From: Cellulomonas hominis | GTDB taxonomy: Bacteria > Actinomycetota > Actinomycetes > Actinomycetales > Cellulomonadaceae | Assembly: GCF_014201095.1 (NCBI RefSeq) | Contig: NZ_JACHDN010000001.1 | Coordinates: 2,418,001 to 2,482,000, forward strand | Reading direction: 5' to 3' | Length of the DNA: 64,000 bases | In this document: positions 8,424-16,390 of the stretch, in pieces | Layout of the letters: each line of letters starts with the position of its first letter | How positions within the stretch are numbered: position 1 is the stretch's first letter | The notes under the pieces: generated by a model | What the model was told of the DNA's origin: nothing | The model's input: the letters and a program-made list of their open reading frames with translations, nothing else | The model's database searches: none | Program-made: the position numbers and the translations under genes

Positions 8424-9584
8424 GTGCGCAGGTCTCGCAGTACCGCAACCGCCGGCCACGGCGGGCGCACCGGCACGCTCCCGGAGCGGGCGGCCCGCCC
8501 CGCACCGGCCGCGCCGGGGCGGCCGGCGGCCGTCGTCCTCGCCGACCGCGTCGAGGACGCCCTGGGCGACGTCCGGCTGCTGCTCGTCGACGACGTCGCC
8601 GCGCGCCGGCGCCACGCCCGCGATCTCGCGCCCGAGCACGCCGCCCTCTGGCGCGCCGTCGGCGACCAGATCGGCGGCCGGATGATGCGCCCGCGGCTGA
8701 CCCTCGCCGCCTACCTCGGCCTCGGCGGCACCGACCCCGCCGCCGTGGCACCCGTCGCGGCGGCGCAGGAGATGCTGCACACCGCGATGCTCGTCCACGA
8801 CGACGTGCTCGACCACGACGACACCCGCCGCGGCCGCCCGAACGTCACCGGCGCGGCCCGCCGCCGGCTGGCCGCCCGCGGGGTGACCGGACCGGCCGCG
8901 GAGGCGCCGGTGCTGGCGGCCGGCCTGCTCGGCGGGGACGTCGCGATCGCCGCTGCCTTCGACCTCGTGGCTTCCGCCCCCGTCCCCGCCGAGCTGCGGC
9001 TGCGGGTCGTCCGGTCGCTCGCCCGGGCGGTGGACACGACCGTCGCCGGGGAGCTGCTCGACGTCACCGGGCACCTGCACGGGCCGACCGCCGTCGACGC
9101 GCTGCGCGTGGCGGAGCTCAAGACCGCCGTCTACTCCTGCTGCACGCCGCTCGCCGCCGGGGCGGTGCTGGCGGGGGCGGACGACGCCGTGCTGGGTGTC
9201 CTCGACCGGTTCGGCACGGCGTTCGGCATCGCGTTCCAGCTGCTCGACGACGAGCTCGGGGTGTTCGGCGACCCGGCGGTCACCGGCAAGTCGACCGTCT
9301 CCGACCTGCGGGAGGGCAAGCGCACCGAGCTGCTGCGCCTGGCCTACCTGCGTGCCGACGCCGGCGACCGGGCGGTGCTGGACGCCGCCGTCGGCCGCCC
9401 GGACCTCACCGAGGACGACGCCGCCGCGGTGCGCGCCGTCGTGGCGGGGTCCGGGGCGCTGGACGAGGCCCGGCTCGTGCGGGCGGACGCCGTCAGCACC
9501 GCGCGCGCCGCGGCGGCCGGCCTGCCCGACGGGCTCGCCGGGTACCTCGCCGGACTCGCCGCCGCCGTGGCCGGTACCTCGTGA
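8424..9584 (+). CDS. crtE: geranylgeranyl diphosphate synthase
   Basis: Builds the C20 precursor for carotenoids from IPP and allylic diphosphates. A 386-residue trans-isoprenyl synthase. The first aspartate-rich motif is HDDVLDHDDTRRGR and the second is LLDDELGVFGD, in the DDxxG-like form seen in some actinobacterial enzymes. GTG 8424 follows AGGGGAG at five bases. It is first in a six-gene operon and its stop overlaps the crtB start (GTGA). A palindromic operator lies just upstream. No idi or MVA/MEP gene is included in the cluster. Confidence 0.94.
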   Translation: MRRSRSTATAGHGGRTGTLPERAARPAPAAPGRPAAVVLADRVEDALGDVRLLLVDDVAARRRHARDLAPEHAALWRAVGDQIGGRMMRPRLTLAAYLGLGGTDPAAVAPVAAAQEMLHTAMLVHDDVLDHDDTRRGRPNVTGAARRRLAARGVTGPAAEAPVLAAGLLGGDVAIAAAFDLVASAPVPAELRLRVVRSLARAVDTTVAGELLDVTGHLHGPTAVDALRVAELKTAVYSCCTPLAAGAVLAGADDAVLGVLDRFGTAFGIAFQLLDDELGVFGDPAVTGKSTVSDLREGKRTELLRLAYLRADAGDRAVLDAAVGRPDLTEDDAAAVRAVVAGSGALDEARLVRADAVSTARAAAAGLPDGLAGYLAGLAAAVAGTS

Positions 9585-10546
9585 GCGCGCCCGTCCGGCC
9601 CGGTGCCGACCCCGGCGTCCGGGCCGCCTCCGCCGCGCTGTACGACCGGACCGCCGCGCGGGCGAGCCGCGCCGTCCTGGCCGGGTACTCGACGTCGTTC
9701 GGCCTCGGCACCCGGCTGCTCGGGCCGCGCGCCCGCCGGGACATCGAGGCCGTGTACGCCCTGGTCCGGATCGCCGACGAGGTGGTGGACACCCGCGGCG
9801 GCGACGACGCGGGCGCGCTGCTCGACGAGCTCGAGGCGCAGACCGCCCGGGCGCTGGCGTCGGGCTGGTCGACGAACCTCGTGGTGCACGCCTTCGCCCG
9901 GACCGCGCGGCGCGTGGGCATCGGGCCGGCGGAGGTCGACCCGTTCTTCGCCTCGATGCGCGCGGACCTGACCGTGCAGGTCCACGACCGGGAGTCCTAC
10001 GAGCGCTACGTGTTCGGTTCCGCCGAGGTCGTCGGCCTCATGTGCCTGCAGGTGTTCCTCAACGCCGACCGCCGTCCGGGGGAGCCGGTGCGCCGCCCGG
10101 ACGAGGCCACGGTCGCCGGGGCCCGCGCGCTCGGCGCCGCGTTCCAGAAGATCAACTTCCTGCGCGACCTCGGCGCCGACTCCGGCGAGCTCGGCCGGTG
10201 CTACTTCCCGGGCGTCGGGCCGCAGGGGCCGTCGGACGCGCAGCTCGCGGCGATCCTCGCGGAGATCGGGGACGACCTGGCCCGCGCCCGCGCCGCGCTG
10301 CCCCGCCTGCCCGGCCGGGCGCGCACGGCGGTGGCGGCGACGCTCGCGCTGTACGACCGCCTGCTCGCCGACCTCGCCGCGACGCCGCCGGAGCAGGTGC
10401 GCGCCGCGCGGGTGCGGGTGAGCGCGCCGCGGAAGGCGGCGGTGCTGGCGGGCACGCTGGCGCGCGAGGGCGCGCGGGCGGTGCGGGACCGGGGGCCGCG
10501 CGGCGCCCGGCGGACGGGGACGACGGACGACGGAGGTGCGGCGTGA
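9581..10546 (+). CDS. crtB: phytoene synthase
   Basis: Condenses two GGPP molecules to phytoene (C40). A 321-residue squalene/phytoene synthase with the first metal-binding motif as IADEVVDTRGGDD and the second, on the far side, as NFLRDLGADSGELGRCYFP. Both aspartate clusters needed for magnesium-diphosphate binding are present. Its GTG overlaps the crtE stop by four bases and its own stop overlaps the crtI GTG, so translation is coupled along the operon. Confidence 0.95.
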   Translation: MSAPVRPGADPGVRAASAALYDRTAARASRAVLAGYSTSFGLGTRLLGPRARRDIEAVYALVRIADEVVDTRGGDDAGALLDELEAQTARALASGWSTNLVVHAFARTARRVGIGPAEVDPFFASMRADLTVQVHDRESYERYVFGSAEVVGLMCLQVFLNADRRPGEPVRRPDEATVAGARALGAAFQKINFLRDLGADSGELGRCYFPGVGPQGPSDAQLAAILAEIGDDLARARAALPRLPGRARTAVAATLALYDRLLADLAATPPEQVRAARVRVSAPRKAAVLAGTLAREGARAVRDRGPRGARRTGTTDDGGAA

Positions 10547-12237
10547 CGGGTCGGGTGGTCGTGGTCGGCGGCGGGATCGGCGGCCTCGCGACCGCGGCCC
10601 TGCTCGCGCGGGGTGGCGCCGACGTCACGCTGCTGGAGCGGCACGACCGCGTCGGCGGCCGCACCGGCACGCTCGAGGTCGACGGCTTCCGGTTCGACAC
10701 CGGGCCGTCGTTCTACTTCATGCCCGAGGTGTTCGACCACTTCTTCGCGCTGCTCGGCGAGCGGACGGCCGACCACCTGGACCTCGTCCGCCTCGACCCG
10801 GCGTACCGCCTGTTCCCGGAGCCCGCCGGGGCCGGGGCGTCCGACCCGATCGAGGTGGTCGCGGACCCGGAGGCGAACTGGGCCGCGTTCGAGCGCCTGG
10901 AGCCGGGCGCGGGGGAGGCGCTGCGCCGGTACACGGAGGCGTCGACCGAGGCGTACCGCACGGCGCTGGACCACTTCCTCTACACGACCTTCGAGCGGCC
11001 CGACCGGGCCGTCGGCGGCGACGTGGCGCGCCGGGCCGGCACGCTGGCCGGGCTGCTCACGCAGACGCTCGCCGACAAGGTCGCCCGCACCACCGAGCAC
11101 CCGGTGCTGCGCCAGGTGCTCGGGTACCACGCGGTGTTCCTCGGCTCCTCGCCGTACCGGGTGCCCGCGCTGTACTCGTTGATGAGCCACCTGGACCTGG
11201 TCGACGGCGTGCTGTTCCCGCGCGGCGGCATGTACACGGTCATCGAGGCGATCGAGCGGCTCGCGGTCGCGCACGGCGTGACGATCCGGACCGCGGCCGA
11301 CGTGGTCGCGGTCGAGGTCGACGACGCCCCGCGCACCCTGCGGCACCCGCGGCGCACCGGGACCGCCCGCGGCGTGCGCCTGGCCTCGGGGGAGCTCGTG
11401 CCGGCCGACGTCGTGGTGTCGGGCGCCGACCTGTTCCACACGGAGACCGCGCTGCTGCCGCCCGCGCACCGCACGCTGCCCGAGCCGTGGTGGGAGGACC
11501 GGGGCCCCGGCATCTCGGCGCTGCTGGTGATGGCGGGCGTCCGGGGCGCGCTGCCGGAGCTCGCGCACCACTCGCTGTTCTTCACCCGCGACTGGCCGGG
11601 CAACTTCGACGCGATCCTCGGCCCGGGGCGGACCTCCCGGCCGGCGGACCTGCGGGTGCCGGACACCGCCTCGCTGTACGTGTCCCGCACGACCGCCACC
11701 GACCCGGACGCCGCCCCGCCCGGGCACGAGAACCTGTTCCTGCTCGTGCCGTTCCCGGCCGACCCCGCGATCGGCGCCGGTCCCGCCGGGGCGGCGGAGC
11801 TGGACGCGTACGCCGACCGGTTCCTCGACCAGGTCGCGGGCTGGGCGGTGATCCCGGGGCTGCGCGACCGCGTCGTCACCCGCCGCGTCGTGGGGCCCGC
11901 GGACTTCGCGCGCGACTTCTCCGCGTGGCGCGGCACGGCGCTCGGCATGGAGCACACGCTCGCGCAGAGCGCGCTGTTCCGGCCCGCCGACCGGTCGCCG
12001 CGCGTGCCGAACCTGCTGCACGTCGGGGGCGGTACGGTGCCGGGCGTGGGGCTGCCGATGTGCCTGATCAGCGCCGAGCTCGTCGCCAAGCGGCTGCTCG
12101 GCGAGACGTCGCCCAGCCCGCTGCCGGCGCCGCTGCGGCGGGGGTTCCTCGCGGCGGCGCGTCCGCGCGGCGTGTGGGCCGAGGCCGGCCCGGCGACCGC
12201 ACCGGCCGACGCGCCGGCACCGGCGGGCGTGCGGTGA
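10543..12237 (+). CDS. crtI: phytoene desaturase
   Basis: Converts phytoene to lycopene by four desaturations with FAD. A 564-residue CrtI-type oxidoreductase: the dinucleotide-binding VVVGGGIGGLATA and VGGRTGTLEVDGFRFDTGPS are at the N-terminus, and the C-terminal bacterial CrtI signature GGGTVPGVGLPMCLISAE is intact. GGAGG is five bases before GTG 10543, which overlaps the crtB stop. An Ala/Pro-rich extension of about 35 residues after the signature is longer than usual but should not affect catalysis. Confidence 0.95.
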   Translation: MTGRVVVVGGGIGGLATAALLARGGADVTLLERHDRVGGRTGTLEVDGFRFDTGPSFYFMPEVFDHFFALLGERTADHLDLVRLDPAYRLFPEPAGAGASDPIEVVADPEANWAAFERLEPGAGEALRRYTEASTEAYRTALDHFLYTTFERPDRAVGGDVARRAGTLAGLLTQTLADKVARTTEHPVLRQVLGYHAVFLGSSPYRVPALYSLMSHLDLVDGVLFPRGGMYTVIEAIERLAVAHGVTIRTAADVVAVEVDDAPRTLRHPRRTGTARGVRLASGELVPADVVVSGADLFHTETALLPPAHRTLPEPWWEDRGPGISALLVMAGVRGALPELAHHSLFFTRDWPGNFDAILGPGRTSRPADLRVPDTASLYVSRTTATDPDAAPPGHENLFLLVPFPADPAIGAGPAGAAELDAYADRFLDQVAGWAVIPGLRDRVVTRRVVGPADFARDFSAWRGTALGMEHTLAQSALFRPADRSPRVPNLLHVGGGTVPGVGLPMCLISAELVAKRLLGETSPSPLPAPLRRGFLAAARPRGVWAEAGPATAPADAPAPAGVR

Positions 12238-12581
12238 CGGGGTTCGCGTACCTCGGCGCGCTGCTGCTGTCCCTGGGCGGGCTCGCGCTGATCGACCGGC
12301 GGTTCCGGCTCGCGTTCTGGTCGCACCCGCGCCGCACCGCGATCTGCCTGGGCGTCGGGGTCGTCGGGTTCCTGCTGTGGGACGTCGCCGGCCTGCTGCT
12401 CGGGATCTTCGCGCGCGGCGAGAGCCCGCACATGACCGGCCTGCTGCTCGCCCCGGAGCTGCCGGTCGAGGAGGCCGTGTTCCTGACGCTGCTCTGCTAC
12501 GTCGCTCTGCTCGCGTGGCGGTGGTTCGACCGGCAGGCCGCGCTGCGGGAGCGGTACCGGCGCGAGGAGCTCGGCCGGTGA
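12234..12581 (+). CDS. crtYe: C50 carotenoid cyclase subunit (CrtYe type)
   Basis: A 115-residue membrane protein of the lycopene cyclase domain family, one half of a heterodimeric C50 cyclase. Three hydrophobic helices are visible, and PELPVEEAVFLTLLCY holds the conserved P-x-EE motif. In Corynebacterium glutamicum CrtYe and CrtYf together close epsilon rings on flavuxanthin; in Micrococcus the homologues make gamma rings. The sequence alone does not settle which ring is formed here. GTG overlaps the crtI stop. Confidence 0.9.
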   Translation: MTGFAYLGALLLSLGGLALIDRRFRLAFWSHPRRTAICLGVGVVGFLLWDVAGLLLGIFARGESPHMTGLLLAPELPVEEAVFLTLLCYVALLAWRWFDRQAALRERYRREELGR

Positions 12582-12904
12582 CGAACATCGTGCTGAACGT
12601 GCTGGTGCTCGCGGTGCTCGCCGGCGTGTGCGCCCCGGTGCTGCGCCGGATGCGGGCCGGCGCCCTGGTGTGGACCGCGTTCCACCTCTGCCTGCTGACG
12701 ATGGTCTTCGACACGCTGATGATCGCGGCCGACCTGTACGTCTTCGACGAGGACAAGATCCTCGGCGTCTACCTGTGGGGGGCTCCGCTGGAGGACTTCG
12801 CCTACGCGATCGCCGCGTCGCTCGCGATGCCGGTGCTGTGGACGGTGCTGGAGCGCCGGGAGGGGCGCCGGGACGCGCGCGGCGCCGGGACGGGCTCCGC
12901 ATGA
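12578..12904 (+). CDS. crtYf: C50 carotenoid cyclase subunit (CrtYf type)
   Basis: The second, 108-residue half of the heterodimeric cyclase, with three hydrophobic helices and the PLEDFAYAIAASLAMPVLW segment that corresponds to the P-x-E-x motif of the lycopene cyclase domain. FDEDKILGVYLWGAPLEDF is typical of CrtYf/CrtYd-like subunits. It overlaps crtYe by GTGA and crtEb by ATGA, so the subunits are probably made in equal amounts. Confidence 0.9.
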   Translation: MTNIVLNVLVLAVLAGVCAPVLRRMRAGALVWTAFHLCLLTMVFDTLMIAADLYVFDEDKILGVYLWGAPLEDFAYAIAASLAMPVLWTVLERREGRRDARGAGTGSA

Positions 12905-13773
12905 GGGAGGTGCTCGCGGCCTCCCGCCCGTTCTCCTGGATCAACACCGCGTACCCGTTCGCCGCCGGCTACCTGCTGGCCACCGGCGGGCGGGTGGACG
13001 CGACCTTCGTCATCGGGACGCTGTTCTTCCTGGTCCCGTACAACCTGCTCATGTACGGCGTGAACGACGTCTTCGACTACGCCTCCGACCTGGCGAACCC
13101 CCGCAAGGGCGGCATCGAGGGCGCGCTGGCGGACCCGGCGTCCGCGCGGGCGGTGCACCGGCGGATCCTGCGGGCGTCGGCGCTGTCGGTGCTGCCGTTC
13201 CTGGCGTACCTGCTGGTCGTGGGCTCGGCCGCCGCCGACCTGACCCTGCTGCTCGTGGTGTTCCTCGTCGTCGCGTACTCGGCGCCCGTGCTGCGGTTCA
13301 AGGAGCGGCCGGTCCTGGACTCGGCGACGTCGGCGATGCACTTCGTCGGGCCGCTGCTGTACGCGCTGGTGCTCGTCGGGGCCGACCTCGGGGCGCGGAC
13401 CGTCTGGCCGGTGCTGGTCGCGTTCGTGCTCTGGGGGATGGCGTCGCACGCGTTCGGCGCGGTCCAGGACGTCCGTGCGGACCGGGAAGGCGGCATCGCG
13501 TCCGTCGCGACCGTGCTCGGGGCGCACGCGACCGTCGTCGGGGCGACCGCCGCGTACGTCGCGGCCGCGGGGGTGCTGCTCGTGCTGCCCTGGCCGGGCT
13601 GGCTCGCCGCGGTGCTGCCGCTGCCCTACGCGGTGAACGCCGCCCGGTTCTGGTCGGTCCGGGACGACGACTGCGAGCGGGCGAACGCGGGGTGGCGGGT
13701 GTTCCTCTGGCTGAACCTCGTCGTGGGGTTCCTCGTGACGATGCTGCTGATCGCGGTGGCGCTCACGTCGTGA
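12901..13773 (+). CDS. crtEb: lycopene elongase / prenyltransferase
   Basis: Adds two C5 units to lycopene to give the C50 backbone (flavuxanthin-type) in the membrane. A 290-residue UbiA-family protein with about eight helices. The first aspartate-rich motif is NDVFDYASD and the second is DVRADREGG, both intact for magnesium-diphosphate binding. ATG 12901 overlaps the crtYf stop. Its place as the last gene after crtYe-crtYf matches the Corynebacterium order, which supports a decaprenoxanthin-like end product. Confidence 0.94.
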   Translation: MREVLAASRPFSWINTAYPFAAGYLLATGGRVDATFVIGTLFFLVPYNLLMYGVNDVFDYASDLANPRKGGIEGALADPASARAVHRRILRASALSVLPFLAYLLVVGSAAADLTLLLVVFLVVAYSAPVLRFKERPVLDSATSAMHFVGPLLYALVLVGADLGARTVWPVLVAFVLWGMASHAFGAVQDVRADREGGIASVATVLGAHATVVGATAAYVAAAGVLLVLPWPGWLAAVLPLPYAVNAARFWSVRDDDCERANAGWRVFLWLNLVVGFLVTMLLIAVALTS

Positions 13774-13838
13774 TTCCCGCCCGCGGGCCGGGGGCGGCGC
13801 GGTAGCGTCCCGACCGTCGGCGACGAGCGGGGGACGGT

Positions 13839-14345
13839 GTGCGCAGGGTGCGGTGCGGGATCGCGGCTGCGGTCGTGCTGGCCGGGCTGGTGGGCTGCGG
13901 GACGGACCCCGGCGACCCGGCGGCGCGTCAGGCGGACACCGCGGCGGCCGCGCAGCCCGCCGACTCCGCGGAGGAGCCGGTCGCGCAGACGCCCGACCCG
14001 GCGCCCGCCCCCTCGTACGCGCTGTGCGCCGAGTTCCCCGGCGGCGGCGGGGCCCTCCCCGGCGACGCCGAGTCGTGGTGGAACAACACCCCCGCGAACC
14101 CGGACGGGTCGGTCGTGCGCGACCCGGAGCAGTGGCCCGCGCCGATGCGCGAGCACCCGCGGGTGGCGACGGTCGAGGTGGACACCGGCACCGTGATCTC
14201 GCTCTACGACCGGACGACGTGCCGGCAGGACCCGGCCGGGTACCAGCCGCCGCCCGCCGGCCCCGGCTGGGAGCCGGGCGGGTACGTGGCGCTCGACGCC
14301 GACACCGGCGAGCTGCTGAGCAGCTGGCAGCCGTACGTCGGCTGA
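13839..14345 (+). CDS. putative lipoprotein
   Basis: Encodes 168 residues with a lipoprotein signal: basic MRRVRCG, a hydrophobic run, then the lipobox LVGC with Cys at about residue 20. A Pro/Ala/Asp-rich linker leads to a small domain (about 58-168) with two further cysteines. It ends in YVALDADTGELLSSW, reminiscent of beta-propeller or PepSY-like strands, but no family is assigned. GTG 13839 follows GGGGGACG. It stands alone between the carotenoid operon and the convergent surE. Confidence 0.75.
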   Translation: MRRVRCGIAAAVVLAGLVGCGTDPGDPAARQADTAAAAQPADSAEEPVAQTPDPAPAPSYALCAEFPGGGGALPGDAESWWNNTPANPDGSVVRDPEQWPAPMREHPRVATVEVDTGTVISLYDRTTCRQDPAGYQPPPAGPGWEPGGYVALDADTGELLSSWQPYVG

Positions 14346-14366
14346 GGCGCGGGGCGCGGGGGACGG

Positions 14367-15152
14367 TCAGGCGTCCGGTGCCGCCCCGAGCGGCCCCGCC
14401 GACTCCGGCAGCGGGGCGTCCGCGTCGAACGCCGGCGCGTGCAGCAGGGTGACCGTGGCCCAGCCGCGCAGCAGCAGGCCCGCGTCGGTCTCGGACTCCT
14501 GGGACGCGGCGTGCTCCTGGTAGGTGAGCATGAGGTTCCCGTGCTCGACTTCGTGCACCCGGGCCTGGACGGCGCCGAACGCGGCGAGCGGCGCGCGCCG
14601 CAGCCCGCGGACCTGGTCGGCGGGGCGGTCCGGGACGTTGAGGTTGACCACGCGGTCGGGCAGGTGCGGCTGGTCGACCAGCCAGTCCAGCACGTGCGCG
14701 GCGTACGCCCCGGCGGTCGCCCAGTGCTGCGGGCGCGCGTCGGCCAGCGACACCGCCAGGCCGCGGATGCCGTGCGTCGCCGCCGACAGGGCCGCCCCGA
14801 CCGTGCCGGAGTGCAGCACCGCGTGGCCGGTGTTCGCGCCGCGGTTCACCCCGGACAGCACCAGGTCGGGCTTCGGCCCGAACCCGCCGTGCGCCGCGAC
14901 GAACGCGATCATCCCCGGGGCCGCCCGCACCGCGAACGAGTCGACGCCGTCGGGCAGGTCGGGCGCGTCCTTGCGGTCGACGACCAGCCGGCCGTCCTGC
15001 TCCGCGCCGAGCAGCGAGGCGCTGGCGCCGCTGGAGTCCCGTGCCGGAGCGGCGACCACCACCTGCTCCGCGCCCGCCTCCAGCGCGACCCGGGCCAGCA
15101 CCGCCAGCCCGGGGGACTCGATCCCGTCGTCGTTCGTGATCAGGACGCGCAT
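14367..15152 (-). CDS. surE: 5'/3'-nucleotidase SurE
   Basis: A survival-protein-E phosphatase that dephosphorylates nucleoside monophosphates with a divalent metal. The 261-residue protein starts MRVLITNDDGIESPG with the metal-binding NDD, has the VVAAPARDSSGAS loop (Ser metal ligand), and carries SGVNRGANTGHAVLHSGTVGAA, the family signature. GGAGG lies seven bases before ATG 15152; a GTG directly before it is less likely. It is 40 bases downstream of the PfkB kinase gene on the same strand and may share its transcript. Confidence 0.95.
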   Translation of the reverse strand: MRVLITNDDGIESPGLAVLARVALEAGAEQVVVAAPARDSSGASASLLGAEQDGRLVVDRKDAPDLPDGVDSFAVRAAPGMIAFVAAHGGFGPKPDLVLSGVNRGANTGHAVLHSGTVGAALSAATHGIRGLAVSLADARPQHWATAGAYAAHVLDWLVDQPHLPDRVVNLNVPDRPADQVRGLRRAPLAAFGAVQARVHEVEHGNLMLTYQEHAASQESETDAGLLLRGWATVTLLHAPAFDADAPLPESAGPLGAAPDA

Positions 15153-15192
15153 CACCGCTCCTCCCCGCCCGGCCGTGCGCCGGGCCCGTGGT

Positions 15193-16206
15193 TCAGGCCA
15201 CCTCGCGGACCGTGATCTGCTCGGCGAACCGCTCGATCTGCTCCCGGTGGCCGGTGCCGAGGCCGCGACGCGTCACGTTCAGCGCCCCCGCGGCCGCGCC
15301 GAGCCGCGCCGCCTCCGTGAGCCGCAGCCCGCGCCCGACGCCCACCGCCATGCCCGCGGTCATCGAGTCGCCGGCGCCGCGGTGGTCGACCGTCGTCACC
15401 GACGGGGCCACGACCTCCGAGACGCCCGACGCCGTCACCAGCAGGGCCGGGTCGGCCGCGCGGGACACGACCATCGCGCCGACCTGCCCCGGCGCCTCGG
15501 CGTCCACGTCGATCGGGTCGTCGGGGAACTCGTCGCCGTGGCCCTCCGGCAGCCCGGGCTCCGGGCGCAGCAGCCGCCGCGCGCCCTCGCGCAGGGACCC
15601 GACGGAGCCGTCCTCGGCGAGCCCCGCCTCGAGCAGCTCCTCGTGCGACATCTTCAGCACGTCCACGCCCGCCTTCGCGGCCTCCACCGCGGCCTTGCCG
15701 GACAGGTCGGCGACGGTCCTGACGCCCGCGGCGCGCAGGTCCCCGATGAGGCGGCCGAAGAACGACGGCGGCAGCAGCGGGGACGGGTAGGCGCCGGTGA
15801 CGACGCAGACGTCGGCGTCCAGCGCCTCGACGAGGATCGTCCCGTAGAGGTCGTCGAGCTCGTGCCGGTCCAGGCGGGCGGGCGGCATGAACGCGAGCTC
15901 GGTGCGCTCCCCGCCGCGGCGGTCGTGCAGGTAGGCGCCGTTGCCGCCGGCGTACGACACCCGCCGGACGCGCAGGTTCTCCACCTCGGCCAGGTGCCCG
16001 AGCACCGTGCCCGTCTCCCCGCCGAACGGCCCGCACACCACGACGTCCGCCCCCAGGGAGTACGCCATCCGCGCGACCCACAGCCCCTGACCGCCGGGGT
16101 GCACGTGCAGCTCGGGGGAGTCGTCGTCCGAGCCGCTCTCCAGCGTCACGGTGAGGATCGGCGTGGGGGCGAGCACGCACACGCGGGGGTTGCGGCTGGT
16201 CGGCAC
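15193..16206 (-). CDS. PfkB-family sugar kinase (1-phosphofructokinase-like)
   Basis: A 337-residue ribokinase-fold kinase. The N-terminal TPILTVTL and HPGGQGLWVARMAYSLGA segments match the phosphofructokinase B/tagatose 6-phosphate kinase branch. The C-terminal VDHRGAGDSMTAGMAVG contains the catalytic Asp in GAGDS. Substrate is uncertain; a fructose 1-phosphate kinase role is possible but no PTS gene is near. GTG 16206 follows AGGAGG at six bases. An acidic insert at about residues 220-245 (GDEFPDDPIDVDAEAP) is unusual for the family. Confidence 0.88.
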   Translation of the reverse strand: MPTSRNPRVCVLAPTPILTVTLESGSDDDSPELHVHPGGQGLWVARMAYSLGADVVVCGPFGGETGTVLGHLAEVENLRVRRVSYAGGNGAYLHDRRGGERTELAFMPPARLDRHELDDLYGTILVEALDADVCVVTGAYPSPLLPPSFFGRLIGDLRAAGVRTVADLSGKAAVEAAKAGVDVLKMSHEELLEAGLAEDGSVGSLREGARRLLRPEPGLPEGHGDEFPDDPIDVDAEAPGQVGAMVVSRAADPALLVTASGVSEVVAPSVTTVDHRGAGDSMTAGMAVGVGRGLRLTEAARLGAAAGALNVTRRGLGTGHREQIERFAEQITVREVA

Positions 16207-16390
16207 GGGCGTCCTCCTGCGGGGGCGTCGGGTCGGATCACCATGCTGACGTGGGCGGACGCGCTCCGCACGCGGGGAGCGGGGCGCGCGCGGACGGCGC
16301 GTGGTGCTGTGCAGGTCGTGCGGAGGGTCCGCGGGGCCGGCCCGCTGCGGTGGGCACCGGCCCGCGGGCCGTGTTCGGATGGTCGCCGTG

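Noticed and set aside
9196..12237. Single 1,000-codon open frame running through crtB and crtI
   Set aside because: Only the part after GTG 10543 (crtI) has meaning; the upstream part is an out-of-frame reading of crtE and crtB, whose own frames hold the catalytic motifs.
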